Part shown: positions 19,237 to 31,949 of the stretch, piece after piece
How positions within the stretch are numbered: the stretch's first letter is position 1
How the letters are laid out: every line of letters starts with the position of its first letter
Assembly: GCA_963082875.1 (NCBI GenBank)
Contig: OY720103.1
Location: 8,370,001 to 8,434,000 of the forward strand
Source: Corella eumyota
Lineage: Eukaryota > Chordata > Ascidiacea > Phlebobranchia > Corellidae
Direction: 5' to 3'
DNA: 64,000 nt
Notes under the pieces: generated by a model
Told to the model about the DNA's origin: nothing
Seen by the model: the letters and a program-made list of their open reading frames with translations, nothing else
The model's database searches: none
Translations under genes and position numbers: made by a program

Positions 19237-20505
19237 TATTTTATTTAGCAAAATTTTTCCTACTTTAAGTACGTGAAATACTTATTTATGCTTAAGACAT
19301 ATTTATTTGTTCACTTTTCATCACACACAGAGTTACGGTTGCTAATTGAATCACACGATGTAATTGATAAAGTCGGTTTCATTTCACAATGGCATTGTGA
19401 CGTTGAATAAAAGGGCAAAAAATTTGTACCTTTTTGCATAGGAAAGGGTGACCCTTGCCTAAATTTTTTTAAATCATTTTACAATTAATAAAACAAAAAT
19501 AAACAATTGGATTAGGTTAAAGTAGTGATTGGGCTTCGTGAATAATAAAAAAGTGGCAATAAAGAGTAGGAAATGTATGTAATTTTTTTATACGCTATTT
19601 GAAGCGGTTTTATTGCATACTGTACAAAATCGTAAAACATACTCGTTGGGTTAATAAGTTTGCTTTGTTCTTTAAAAACACGATTAATAACGATAAAATT
19701 GCATCGCAGCGAAACAAAGCCATGTGTATTATAAGACGTCTTATATTTCTAGTTGTTGTTTAATTGTAAAAAAACTTAAAAAATGAGAAGCTGAATAAGT
19801 CAAGATGTAGTTTTTAAACAACAAATTTAATTTTCATACACAAAAGGTAAGTATTCTTTTTCTGAAAATAATTTTTAACTAGGGATATTCTCGGATAGAA
19901 CATAAGAAGCCAATTTTCCAATTCGGTAAGTGATTGGTTTTGTGATAACAAACAAGGAGGTGCCTAGAATAAACATCCTTATATTGCAAAGTCTGAATAG
20001 TGGTAGCGTTAATCGGTTTTGCAACGCTTTGCAATAAAACTTGCAAATGCTTACTAGCAAGATTTATTACCGTCAACATTGTCACCAGACCAAGGAGCAC
20101 AGTTTCAGTCGATACTTTTTAGGATTAAAATTTTCTTGACCTCACTCCCTACAAGAGTCTTTTACAGCGTTTATTTGTTCAAGCAAATGCTCAAAATATC
20201 AAAAACATTTTACTTAAAGTGGTAAAGGTTCATGATTTTTACTTTGGGTATAAAATTAGGTATTTTATTGTCAATTATGCTTAAATATTTGCTTGATTAA
20301 TAAAAAATAAGATAAATATTTTGCTTTTAAATTTAGTTTGATTATATTATACGACATCGATGCGTGTTTGTTTGCTGAAATTTAGTCTAGTTATTATAAA
20401 GGTTATATTTTAATTTACTGTGTAAGTTTTTTTTATAAAAAAAAGGTTTAAACGGTTTTGAACCAAATGTCATTTTTTTTAAAATAAATCAAGTTAAAAT
20501 GATAT

Positions 20506-20588
20506 TACTGGGTGTGGGGTTCGAACCCACGCGGACATTCGTCCATTGGAACTTAAGTCCAACGCCTTAACCACTCGGCCAACCCAGT
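20506..20588 (-). tRNA. tRNA-Leu(TAA), unit 3
   Basis: Intact 83-nt gene. The base just upstream of the 5' end differs from the other units (A instead of T on the minus strand). Confidence 0.97.
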
Positions 20589-21652
20589 TAGTGCGAAAGC
20601 ATTGTTAAGATGCTAATAAACATAAATCTTAAGTAAGCCACCAATTGTGATTGGCAGCCTTATGCCTTATTGTCTTTCGAAACTTTGATTTTAAGTCAAT
20701 TTTTTTTGGTTGGTTTAAACAAGGTGTTTGCGTAGCGAACTTTGTGCGTACTTCGCGTCCTACTATTTCCTCGGGTATTCTAAACTTTTTTGGGGTGGTT
20801 CGTTTTAAAGTAGGAAATGTCATTTTGTATTGCCTTTAACATGCATTTTATTTAAATAACACGATTAGATATATAAAACTGTTATTATATTGCAAAACCT
20901 GTTACAGCAATAAAATAAATTTTAAATGGGCAAGTAATTCTTTTCTTTAATGAAATGCAATAACAGTCTTTAATTTAGTAACCATAATTATTTTTGTAAT
21001 TGCGACAAAAATTATTTTAAATCATTTTATTAACAAAAGTAAATTAACGTAAAAGTTGCAACAAATATTTGCAGCTGGCCATTTACCCACAACCAGCAAT
21101 TCGAATTTTTATCACTTTTGCTTATTTATTAAACATATATGTAGTTTTACAGACGTGATCCTACAACTTGAGTTGTAATAAAGAATATCTATCGGCTTAC
21201 GTTTAAAAAATTAAAAATACGAACAATATGCCTTTTTTCTTTTAACTTTATTAATTGTTAGTCCACAAATAAGATTGGTTTGATTAAAATTCGATAAAAA
21301 ATGTTAAAATTTAACATTCGTTTGATTAAAATTTGACAATTTGTTCAGCAAAATTTTATAAAATTCTGTTTTTAAAAATTATACAAATAGCATATATACC
21401 TTATTCAAATAGGAACAAAGTTGGTTGTTAGAAACGGTCAAAAGAATAACAGCAATTATAACTGTAAAGAAACTGCACTTAGCATATCTACACATATTAC
21501 TGTAAATACCTAGCTTATTGGGACAAAAATCTACACTTAACCAATAAAAATAATTAAAACCCCAAAACCATGAAAAAATTACAATGCCATGGGACGAGCA
21601 TTTAAATAATTGAATAAAATCACGCTAGCTGCCTCAAGAAGGAAAAGCAAGA

Positions 21653-22441
21653 GTTGCCGTGACCGATTGGTTAAGGCTATAAAAAAGGAAACTAATCAGC
21701 ACTGCAGGCACAAGTTCGAATCCTGCCGAAAACGCATTTTTTTTGCATTTTTTAATTAAAAATTAAATTAAATAAATACAATTTTAGAAATTAAAGTTGC
21801 CTTGAAAAGTAAACAAAAAAGTTGTCGTGGCCGAGGCCATAGACTTACAATCTTTTAGGCGCTGTCCGCACATATTCGAATCCTGCCGACAACGAATTTT
21901 TTTATTTAGTTTTAGTTCAAATTTAAATAATTAATTAAAATCGCGCTAGCTGCTCGGGGAAAAAAACTTATTTTAGACTTGATTTCTTTTAGGCTCTGCC
22001 CGCGAAGGTTCGAGTCCAGCCGATAACGCATTTTTATTTCAGTTTTGTTATAAAATTAATTTAAATCACGCTAGCTGCTCCGAGAATCCAACATAACAGT
22101 TGTCAGGTTCGAATCCTGCCGACAACGCATTATTTTATTTTAAATACAAATTTAATTAACTAATTAAAATCACGCGAGGTGCTTCTAGAATGGAACATTA
22201 GAGTTGTCGTGGCCGATTGGTGGAGCTATAGGTTTGAGTTTTTTGAGGCTCTGCCCGCGCAGGTTCGACTCATGCCGACAACGCTTTATTTTATGTTTTA
22301 ATACAACTTTAAATAATTTAATTAAATCACGCTGGCTGCTCCGAGATTCCAACATACGAATTGGCGTGGACGAGTCGTTAAGGCAATCGACTTGAAATCT
22401 TTTGCGCTTTGCCCGCGAAGGTTCGAATCCTGTCGACAACG
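21653..22441 (+). repeat. tRNA-Ser-like cluster, unit 3
   Basis: Six copies, with a at 21653-21734, e at 22203-22283 and f at 22360-22441. Copy f has an extra change in the A box (GTGGACGAG in place of GTGGCCGAG), so this copy is further decayed. Confidence 0.87.
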
Positions 22442-22594
22442 GATTTTTTTTTACTAATTTTTTAACTAAAATTACGCTAGCTGCCTTAAAGGGAACAAAG
22501 AGTTTATCCACAAAAAATAAGTAACGTTGTTCAGTGGATATCGTTGGACAGTACCTTCATAATAAAACTTTTACTGATCGTGCGGTAAATGATT

Positions 22595-22666
22595 AGGCGC
22601 TAATGGGGATCGACCCCAGGACCTTCTTTTTACTAGACAGGCGCTTTAACACTATGTCATAATGCC
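22595..22666 (-). pseudogene. tRNA-Thr(AGT)-like, unit 3
   Basis: Same degenerate sequence as in unit 1. Confidence 0.75.
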
Positions 22667-23725
22667 TTTAAAGAAAGTCGATGTATCAGTCATGTCGTTA
22701 CAAACAAATGTATTTAAAATAAAGTAAAGTATTTTAATATTTAAATTCTTGTTGAAAACTCCCAAATTGAACGATCTATGCATCATAACATTAAAACGCA
22801 CGTCGAAAATAAAAAAACTATTTCTACACGGACCGTCTGGGTGAAAACCAGAAATCCCAAGCTTGACAAGCATAAACTTTACCACCGATGTTTAATATTG
22901 TCTCCAAGATAAGTTTTGTTAAAAATGGAGTGTAGTAAATTTATTGATTAATAACTGCCCTTAGCTGTCGGTTGTTTACAAGAATATAAAATTCTGTCTA
23001 ATTTCTTTCAAAATTAAACGCTAAATTAAGTAATGTCTAAATCCATGTTTACCTCCAACTTTTCGGTTAAAGAGTTAAACGCGCCAATGATTGCGACACA
23101 GAAACGACTGATTTGCGACATTTCTATCAAATTTGCAAAGCAAAATTGTAAAAAAAGCGATTATATATTTGACCCTAGGTGGACTCGAACCGCAATCTTT
23201 TAAATTAAAAAGAAAATAATGATAAACATTTATCTAATAATTAAATACATAAAATTTGATTTAATAATTTAGTTGATAATCTTAATTAATTTATGTTTAT
23301 GATTATCTTTATTTATTAATAGAAATTAATTTTAAAAATGATCAAATGATTTTAAATCGTATTTTATTTATCAAATAAATCCAGTTGTAAGTATTTTTGC
23401 TTGTTGTAATAATGATTTTCAAATTACTTTGACACAATTATTGCGTTCTTTAAAAAAAATAATTGTATGGGATATCACCCTTTTTAATATAAATATATTA
23501 AAACAGTTTTACAAACGTTAACATGTGCATCACCAGCTTTTTTTTAACATCTTTAAAAAACGGAAATAATTTTATAAATTCAAAATCAGATGATTGATTT
23601 AATGGAAGTTAATAGTTAATAGCCAAATGCGCCAACGATTGCAACACAACAACAACTGATTCGCGACATTTTTATGAAATTTGCAAAACATTATTATAGT
23701 AATAAAAATGAAGCAAACAAAAAAT

Positions 23726-23732
23726 CGTCCCT

Positions 23733-23793
<61 letters not shown>

Positions 23794-23799
23794 AGAGAC
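23726..23799 (-). tRNA. tRNA-Asn(GTT), unit 4, intact
   Basis: Same intact 74-nt gene as unit 2, with a T-run terminator. The third and last Asn gene in the window. Confidence 0.96.
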
Positions 23800-24311
23800 G
23801 ACATTCATTGCTACAGTTGAATTGAATCTAAAGATTAAAATTATAATAATAAAAATGTAACAAAATGTATTTGACCTTGGGTGGACTCGAACAACCGACC
23901 TTTCGGTTAACAGACGAACTCGCAAGTGATTGCGCCATAGAGACGACATTTTTTGGCACACTTGATCTAAATTTAGAGATCAAAATTATAATAAAAAAAT
24001 GTAACAAAATAAATTTGGCCCTTGGTGGACTTAAACCTTCAAACTTTCTCCTAACAGCTGAACGCCCTAACCGATTGCGCGACAGAGACAATTATTTCGC
24101 CCACTTTGTTTAAATTTGCAAAGCAAAATTAATACAATTAAAATGTAATTATATATTTCGTTCATAAATGGGCCCGAACCTTCAACCTTGCGGTTAAGAG
24201 CAAAACGCGCCAATCTATTGCGACACAAATACGACTAATTCGCGACACTTCTATTAAATTTGCAAAGCAAAATTATAATAATAAAAATGAGAAAAAACTA
24301 GTTTCGTTCTT

Positions 24312-24327
24312 GGGGGGGGGGGGGGGG
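24312..24327 (+). repeat. Expanded G homopolymer
   Basis: Sixteen G in a row where units 1 and 2 have eight (1456-1463, 9496-9503). It lies in the T arm of a tRNA-Asn pseudogene. Slippage or sequencing error could produce this. Confidence 0.75.
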
Positions 24328-25109
24328 TCGAACCTCCTACTTTTCGGTTAAAGAGCTAAACGCGCCAATGATTGGGACACAGAAACGACTGATTTGCGAC
24401 ATTTCTATCAAATTTGCAAAGCAAAATTGTAAAAAAGGCGATTATATATTTGACCCTAGGTGGACTCGAACCGCAATCTTTTAAATTAAAAAGAAAATAA
24501 TAATGATAAACATTTATCTAATAATTAAATACATAAAATTTGATTTAATAATTTAGTTGATAATCATAATTAATTTATGTTTATGATTATCTTTATTTAT
24601 TAATAGAGATTTATTTCAAAAATGATGAAATTATTTTAAATCTTATTTTATTTATCAAATAAATCTAGTTGTAAGTATTTTTGCTTGTTGTGATGATGAA
24701 TTTAAAATTACTTTGACACAATTATTGCGTTTTAAAAAAACCCTTTTCAATATAAATATATTAAAACAGTTTTACAAACGTAAACATGTGCATTACCAGC
24801 TTCTTTTAAACATCTTTAAAAGACAAAAATAATTTTATAAATCCAAAATCAGATGATTGATTTAATGGAAGTTAAAGAATCTGTATTTTTCCATTAATCT
24901 TAAAGGTTGATAAACTACTTTTTTTGCTAGATGGTGGACTAAATTGCAGAAAAAATCTTAAAGGTCTGTGTTTTTTTCAAAACTCCCTTATATTGCCCAC
25001 CACTTGCCTGAACATTACCAGACAGGATTGCATAATTAGTAATAACAAATTTTAACTTGTTTAAAAAAACTTTTGAATCGAATCAGTATTTTATTTATTT
25101 AGTCACCAA

Positions 25110-25181
25110 GGCTTCATAGCTTAGTGGTAAAGCGTCTGTCTCGTAAACAGGAGATCCTGGGTTCAATCTCCAGAAACGCCT
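25110..25181 (+). tRNA. tRNA-Thr(CGT), unit 4, acceptor stem impaired
   Basis: Same sequence as unit 1. Confidence 0.7.
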
Positions 25182-26507
25182 AATATTATTTTACTATCAT
25201 GAAGTTGGTTGTTATTTTAAAAAAAAATTTTTCTGATTACTTTAAAATAATACGTTAAACTTTAAACACCACGAAGATTTGTAAACCTATCATGACGTTT
25301 ATGTTAAATTAGGCTATTGTTTATCTTCCGACTGTAATTAACAGCTTATGCAAATTCTAACTCGCGAATATAAAAAAAGTCGACTAAATTTTATTATTTT
25401 TTTTGATATTCTGTGCAATGTTTTTGCACAAGTAGCAAATTTAATAATTTTGATTGTTCTTAATGATTGGTTGTGTACAAGAATATGAGATTCCGACTAT
25501 TTAAAAAAAATTAACACTAAATTTACTTTGAAGTCCAAATCCATGTTTGTTTGGTGGCGTCCGTTTAGTAAAACTAAATTGCCAGGTTTAATTTAAGTAT
25601 ATGCACTTAATATGAAGCGTAAATGACTAGATTAAAATATGAATCAATACCAGAAAAAAAACAGATAAATTTTTGTGCGACAAGAAATGTTAAATATAAA
25701 CTGCAAATTTCATAAACAAGTTATAATTAAAAGCATTCGATATACTTTTGACATCGAAAAAAGAAAGTCAAAGCTTGTCAGCACATAAAATTTCGTATTA
25801 AATCAACATCAAATTTTTTTTTTATTAAAATTAAAGTAAGTTTATGTGAATTTATTTTAAATAAGTTACATACCAATCAACCTTAATGACAACTTAATTT
25901 CTAATATCTTAAAAAAAAACTTATTTTAGCTGTGTTTTTTAAAAGAAAAAAGCAAAAATAGCACTTAAAATATAAATTTACCATTTGACTTTAAAAAGCT
26001 GCTATGGTTTTTTGTTAAAAAAAAGAATGCCCTATTAAATGGTTGTCACAGTAATTCTGACGCAGGGTTTAAAATAACGAAAATAAATGCAAGTAATTAA
26101 AAGTAACTTAAATGTAAACACATCAAAAAATTAAGTAAATTATTAATGAAACAAAAAAAATAAAATTAAAGTTACCATATTTTTCAACAAAAGCGCAAAA
26201 TTTTATTATTTGCTTCCTGTAGAGTTTCTACAAAGTGTTAAAAAAGGGCAAATTCTAACTAACTTTATCGAACCGCTGACATTCTGTGATGTGCATATTT
26301 TGGTATGCAAGAAGTTAATTAAACTTTTGTAATCGAGGAATATTTTAGTTATTTGCAGCTAATAGCTTAGTTCGACATCATTTTGCAGAAGCATTTGGTA
26401 AGTGCAACAGTCATTAAATACACTTTTCTGTCTGTCTGTTTAATATTAAAACTGTGTTGATGGAATACACTAACAAAAGTAAGGTTGCCTATTTTTATTG
26501 CAAACTT

Positions 26508-26557
26508 AAACAATAAGAGTAGGACAACAACTTGAACAATAAGAGTAGGACAACAAC
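26508..26557 (+). repeat. Local duplicated patch, unit 4 only
   Basis: AACAATAAGAGTAGGACAAC occurs twice, 26 bp apart (26509 and 26535). In the other units the first position holds an unrelated stretch (GGCTATTTATGTACATTACAC). The sequence was therefore replaced by a copy of its right-hand neighbour. Confidence 0.85.
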
Positions 26558-27212
26558 ATAAACATGGGGTGATGTTGTGATTGTATAGAGAAGAGAAAGG
26601 ATGGCTAGGAAAAGGAGGAGGGAGGGGGGTGGTGGAGATTTAAGTATGTAGAGGTAAAAGAATATTTATTCGAAAGAAAAGTTAAATAGATTATCAACAA
26701 AAACTTTATAATCTGAGGTGTCTTAATTACAATGCTTAATAATATATCGTGTTATTTTATAGAAGAGCTGACAAGATGAACAAGAAAATTAATAAATTGT
26801 TTATAAATTTTTTCGTTGAAATCTATTGTCAGTTGTTACATAACTTGCACCATTATTTCCCCAAAGTTTTTAGTTTTAAACTGAATAGACGCTTATAATA
26901 AAATAAATCTGTTATGCTACTTTGCTTTTTATTGTGTCAATTCAAGCTCTATTAAAATGAGAATTTGAAATATACAAAATACGTTTTAAATTATATAGGA
27001 AATAGACAATAATAAATAAATTTTGCGTACGCCGTGTGAAAGGGCCTTTATTTTAAACAATTAACTATTAAATCTAAAAATAGCGTGTTTACAGCAAATA
27101 AATTCAAAAAGTTTCTGGGGAAGCATGCCCATTATTTCGTTTTTTGTTTGGACAGACTTAACATTTTTAAAGTTTTAATTAACAAAACATTATTTATCAA
27201 ATTTGACAGTGC

Positions 27213-27285
27213 GGGTGCGTGGCGCAATGGATAACGCGTCTGCCTACGGAGCAGAAGATTCCAGGTTCGAGTCCTGGCGCGCTCG
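27213..27285 (+). tRNA. tRNA-Arg(ACG), unit 4
   Basis: Same intact gene as unit 1. Confidence 0.96.
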
Positions 27286-28554
27286 TATTTTATTTAGCAA
27301 AATTTTTCCTACTTTAAGTACGTGAAATACTTATTTATGCTTAAGACATATTTATTTGTTCACTTTTCATCACACACAGAGTTACGGTTGCTAATTGAAT
27401 CACACGATGTAATTGATAAAGTCGGTTTCATTTCACAATGGCATTGTGACGTTGAATAAAAGGGCAAAAAATTTGTACCTTTTTGCATAGGAAAGGGTGA
27501 CCCTTGCCTAAATTTTTTTAAATCATTTTGCAATTAATAAAACAAAAATAAACAATTGGATTAGGTTAAAGTAGTGATTGGGCTTCGTGAATAATAAAAA
27601 AGTGGCAATAAAGAGTAGGAAATGTATGTAATTTTTTTATACGCTATTTGAAGCGGTTTTATTGCATACTGTACAAAATCGTAAAACATACTCGTTGGGT
27701 TAATAAGTTTGCTTTGTTCTTTAAAAACACGATTAATAACGATAAAATTGCATCGCAGCGAAACAAAGCCATGTGTATTATAAGACGTCTTATATTTCTA
27801 GTTGTTGTTTAATTGTAAAAAAACTTAAAAAATGAGAAGCTGAATAAGTCAAGATGTAGTTTTTAAACAACAAATTTAATTTTCATACACAAAAGGTAAG
27901 TATTCTTTTTCTGAAAATAATTTTTAACTAGGGATATTCTCGGATAGAACATAAGAAGCCAATTTTCCAATTCGGTAAGTGATTGGTTTTGTGATAACAA
28001 ACAAGGAGGTGCCTAGAATAAACATCCTTATATTGCAAAGTCTGAATAGTGGTAGCGTTAATCGGTTTTGCAACGCTTTGCAATAAAACTTGCAAATGCT
28101 TACTAGCAAGATTTATTACCGTCAACATTGTCACCAGACCAAGGAGCACAGTTTCAGTCGATACTTTTTAGGATTAAAATTTTCTTGACCTCACTCCCTA
28201 CAAGAGTCTTTTACAGCGTTTATTTGTTCAAGCAAATGCTCAAAATATCAAAAACATTTTACTTAAAGTGGTAAAGGTTCATGATTTTTACTTTGGGTAT
28301 AAAATTAGGTATTTTATTGTCAATTATGCTTAAATATTTGCTTGATTAATAAAAAATAAGATAAATATTTTGCTTTTAAATTGAGTTTGATTATATTATA
28401 CGACATCGATGCGTGTTTGTTTGCTGAAATTTAGTCTAGTTATTATAAAGGTTATATTTTAATTTACTGTGTAAGTTTTTTTTATAAAAAAAAGGTTTAA
28501 ACGGTTTTGAACCAAATGTCATTTTTTTTAAAATAAATCAAGTTAAAATGATAT

Positions 28555-28637
28555 TACTGGGTGTGGGGTTCGAACCCACGCGGACATTCGTCCATTGGAA
28601 CTTAAGTCCAACGCCTTAACCACTCGGCCAACCCAGT
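28555..28637 (-). tRNA. tRNA-Leu(TAA), unit 4
   Basis: Same intact 83-nt gene as unit 1. Confidence 0.97.
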
Positions 28638-29701
28638 AAGTGCGAAAGCATTGTTAAGATGCTAATAAACATAAATCTTAAGTAAGCCACCAATTGTGAT
28701 TGGCAGCCTTATGCCTTATTGTCTTTCGAAACTTTGATTTTAAGTCAATTTTTTTTGGTTGGTTTAAACAAGGTGTTTGCGTAGCGAACTTTGTGCGTAC
28801 TTCGCGTCCTACTATTTCCTCGGGTATTCTAAACTTTTTTGGGGTGGTTCGTTTTAAAGTAGGAAATGTCATTTTGTATTGCCTTTAACATGCATTTTAT
28901 TTAAATAACACGATTAGATATATAAAACTGTTATTATATTGCAAAACCTGTTACAGCAATAAAATAAATTTTAAATGGGCAAGTAATTCTTTTCTTTAAT
29001 GAAATGCAATAACAGTCTTTAATTTAGTAACCATAATTATTTTTGTAATTGCGACAAAAATTATTTTAAATCATTTTATTAACAAAAGTAAATTAACGTA
29101 AAAGTTGCAACAAATATTTGCAGCTGGCCATTTACCCACAACCAGCAATTCGAATTTTTATCACTTTTGCTTATTTATTAAACATATATGTAGTTTTACA
29201 GACGTGATCCTACAACTTGAGTTGTAATAAAGAATATCTATCGGCTTACGTTTAAAAAATTAAAAATACGAACAATATGCCTTTTTTCTTTTAACTTTAT
29301 TAATTGTTAGTCCACAAATAAGATTGGTTTGATTAAAATTCGATAAAAAATGTTAAAATTTAACATTCGTTTGATTAAAATTTGACAATTTGTTCAGCAA
29401 AATTTTATAAAATTCTGTTTTTAAAAATTATACAAATAGCATATATACCTTATTCAAATAGGAACAAAGTTGGTTGTTAGAAACGGTCAAAAGAATAACA
29501 GCAATTATAACTGTAAAGAAACTGCACTTAGCATATCTACACATATTACTGTAAATACCTAGCTTATTGGGACAAAAATCTACACTTAACCAATAAAAAT
29601 AATTAAAACCCCAAAACCATGAAAAAATTACAATGCCATGGGACGAGCATTTAAATAATTGAATAAAATCACGCTAGCTGCCTCAAGAAGGAAAAGCAAG
29701 A

Positions 29702-30490
29702 GTTGCCGTGACCGATTGGTTAAGGCTATAAAAAAGGAAACTAATCAGCACTGCAGGCACAAGTTCGAATCCTGCCGAAAACGCATTTTTTTTGCATTTT
29801 TTAATTAAAAATTAAATTAAATAAATACAATTTTAGAAATTAAAGTTGCCTTGAAAAGTAAACAAAAAAGTTGTCGTGGCCGAGGCCATAGACTTACAAT
29901 CTTTTAGGCGCTGTCCGCACATATTCGAATCCTGCCGACAACGAATTTTTTTATTTAGTTTTAGTTCAAATTTAAATAATTAATTAAAATCGCGCTAGCT
30001 GCTCGGGGAAAAAAACTTATTTTAGACTTGATTTCTTTTAGGCTCTGCCCGCGAAGGTTCGAGTCCAGCCGATAACGCATTTTTATTTCAGTTTTGTTAT
30101 AAAATTAATTTAAATCACGCTAGCTGCTCCGAGAATCCAACATAACAGTTGTCAGGTTCGAATCCTGCCGACAACGCATTATTTTATTTTAAATACAAAT
30201 TTAATTAACTAATTAAAATCACGCGAGGTGCTTCTAGAATGGAACATTAGAGTTGTCGTGGCCGATTGGTGGAGCTATAGGTTTGAGTTTTTTGAGGCTC
30301 TGCCCGCGCAGGTTCGACTCATGCCGACAACGCTTTATTTTATGTTTTAATACAACTTTAAATAATTTGATTAAATCACGCTGGCTGCTCCGAGATTCCA
30401 ACATACGAATTGGCGTGGCCGAGTCGTTAAGGCAATCGACTTGAAATCTTTTGCGCTTTGCCCGCGAAGGTTCGAATCCTGTCGACAACG
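29702..30490 (+). repeat. tRNA-Ser-like cluster, unit 4
   Basis: Six copies, with a at 29702-29783, e at 30252-30332 and f at 30409-30490; same state as unit 2. Confidence 0.87.
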
Positions 30491-30643
30491 GATTTTTTTT
30501 TACTAATTTTTTAACTAAAATTACGCTAGCTGCCTTAAAGGGAACAAAGAGTTTATCCACAAAAAATAAGTAACGTTGTTCAGTGGATATCGTTGGACAG
30601 TACCTTCATAATAAAACTTTTACTGATCGTGCGGTAAATGATT

Positions 30644-30715
30644 AGGCGCTAATGGGGATCGACCCCAGGACCTTCTTTTTACTAGACAGGCGCTTTAACA
30701 CTATGTCATAATGCC
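30644..30715 (-). pseudogene. tRNA-Thr(AGT)-like, unit 4
   Basis: Same degenerate sequence as in unit 1. Confidence 0.75.
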
Positions 30716-31100
30716 TTTAAAGAAAGTCGATGTATCAGTCATGTCGTTACAAACAAATGTATTTAAAATAAAGTAAAGTATTTTAATATTTAAATTCTTG
30801 TTGAAAACTCCCAAATTGAACGATCTATGCATCATAACATTAAAACGCACGTCGAAAATAAAAAAACTATTTCTACACGGACCGTCTGGGTGAAAACCAG
30901 AAATCCCAAGCTTGACAAGCATAAACTTTACCACCGATGTTTAATATTGTCTCCAAGATAAGTTTTGTTAAAAATGGAGTGTAGTAAATTTATTGATTAA
31001 TAACTGCCCTTAGCTGTCGGTTGTTTACAAGAATATAAAATTCTGTCTAATTTCTTTCAAAATTAAACGCTAAATTAAGTAATGTCTAAATCCATGTTTA

Positions 31101-31250
31101 CCTCCAACTTTTCGGTTAAAGAGTTAAACGCGCCAATGATTGCGACACAGAAACGACTGATTTGCGACATTTCTATCAAATTTGCAAAGCAAAATTGTAA
31201 AAAAAGCGATTATATATTTGACCCTAGGTGGACTCGAACCGCAATCTTTT
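31101..31250 (-). pseudogene. tRNA-Asn-like remnants, unit 5
   Basis: Short-type pair of remnants, the same as in unit 3. Confidence 0.78.
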
Positions 31251-31877
31251 AAATTAAAAAGAAAATAATAATGATAAACATTTATCTAATAATTAAATAC
31301 ATAAAATTTGATTTAATAATTTAGTTGATAATCATAATTAATTTATGTTTATGATTATCTTTATTTATTAATAGAGATTTATTTCAAAAATGATGAAATT
31401 ATTTTAAATCTTATTTTATTTATCAAATAAATCTAGTTGTAAGTATTTTTGCTTGTTGTGATGATGAATTTAAAATTACTTTGACACAATTATTGCGTTT
31501 TAAAAAAACCCTTTTCAATATAAATATATTAAAACAGTTTTACAAACGTAAACATGTGCATTACCAGCTTCTTTTAAACATCTTTAGAAGACAAAAATAA
31601 TTTTATAAATCCAAAATCAGATGATTGATTTAATGGAAGTTAAAGAATCTGTATTTTTCCATTAATCTTAAAGGTTGATAAACTACTTTTTTTGCTAGAT
31701 GGTGGACTAAATTGCAGAAAAAATCTTAAAGGTCTGTGTTTTTTTCAAAACTCCTTTATATTGCCCACCACTTGCCTGAACATTACCAGACAGGATTGCA
31801 TAATTAGTAATAACAAATTTTAACTTGTTTAAAAAAACTTTTGAATCGAATCAGTATTTTATTTATTTAGTCACCAA

Positions 31878-31949
31878 GGCTTCATAGCTTAGTGGTAAAG
31901 CGTCTGTCTCGTAAACAGGAGATCCTGGGTTCAATCTCCAGAAACGCCT
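31878..31949 (+). tRNA. tRNA-Thr(CGT), unit 5, acceptor stem impaired
   Basis: Same sequence as unit 1. Confidence 0.7.

Larger units (their letters stand above)
16086..22857 (+). repeat. Repeat unit 3, short type
   Basis: Complete 6772-bp short unit. It lacks about 1.27 kb holding the tRNA-Asn gene and most Asn-like copies. It shows the short-type markers CATCTTTAGAAGAC and CTCCTTTATATTG, and CATCAAATATTT near 17755. Its Arg and Leu genes are intact. Confidence 0.96.
23052..24482 (-). repeat. tRNA-Asn-like array, unit 4
   Basis: Long-type array: remnant 23052-23105, Asn gene 23726-23799, degenerate copies 23871-23944 and 24016-24089 and two more, then a 3' fragment ending at 24482. The last full copy has a 16-G run and CTCCTAC instead of CTCCAAC. 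Confidence 0.85.
22858..30906 (+). repeat. Repeat unit 4, long type with chimeric left end
   Basis: Complete 8049-bp long unit. Its first about 340 bp carry short-type markers (GTAAAAAAAGCG, CCCTAGGTGG near 23148-23180). From about 23215 on it follows the long-type left copy. It also has a 16-G run at 24312-24327 (8 G in units 1 and 2) and a local sequence replacement at about 26505-26535. Confidence 0.96.
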
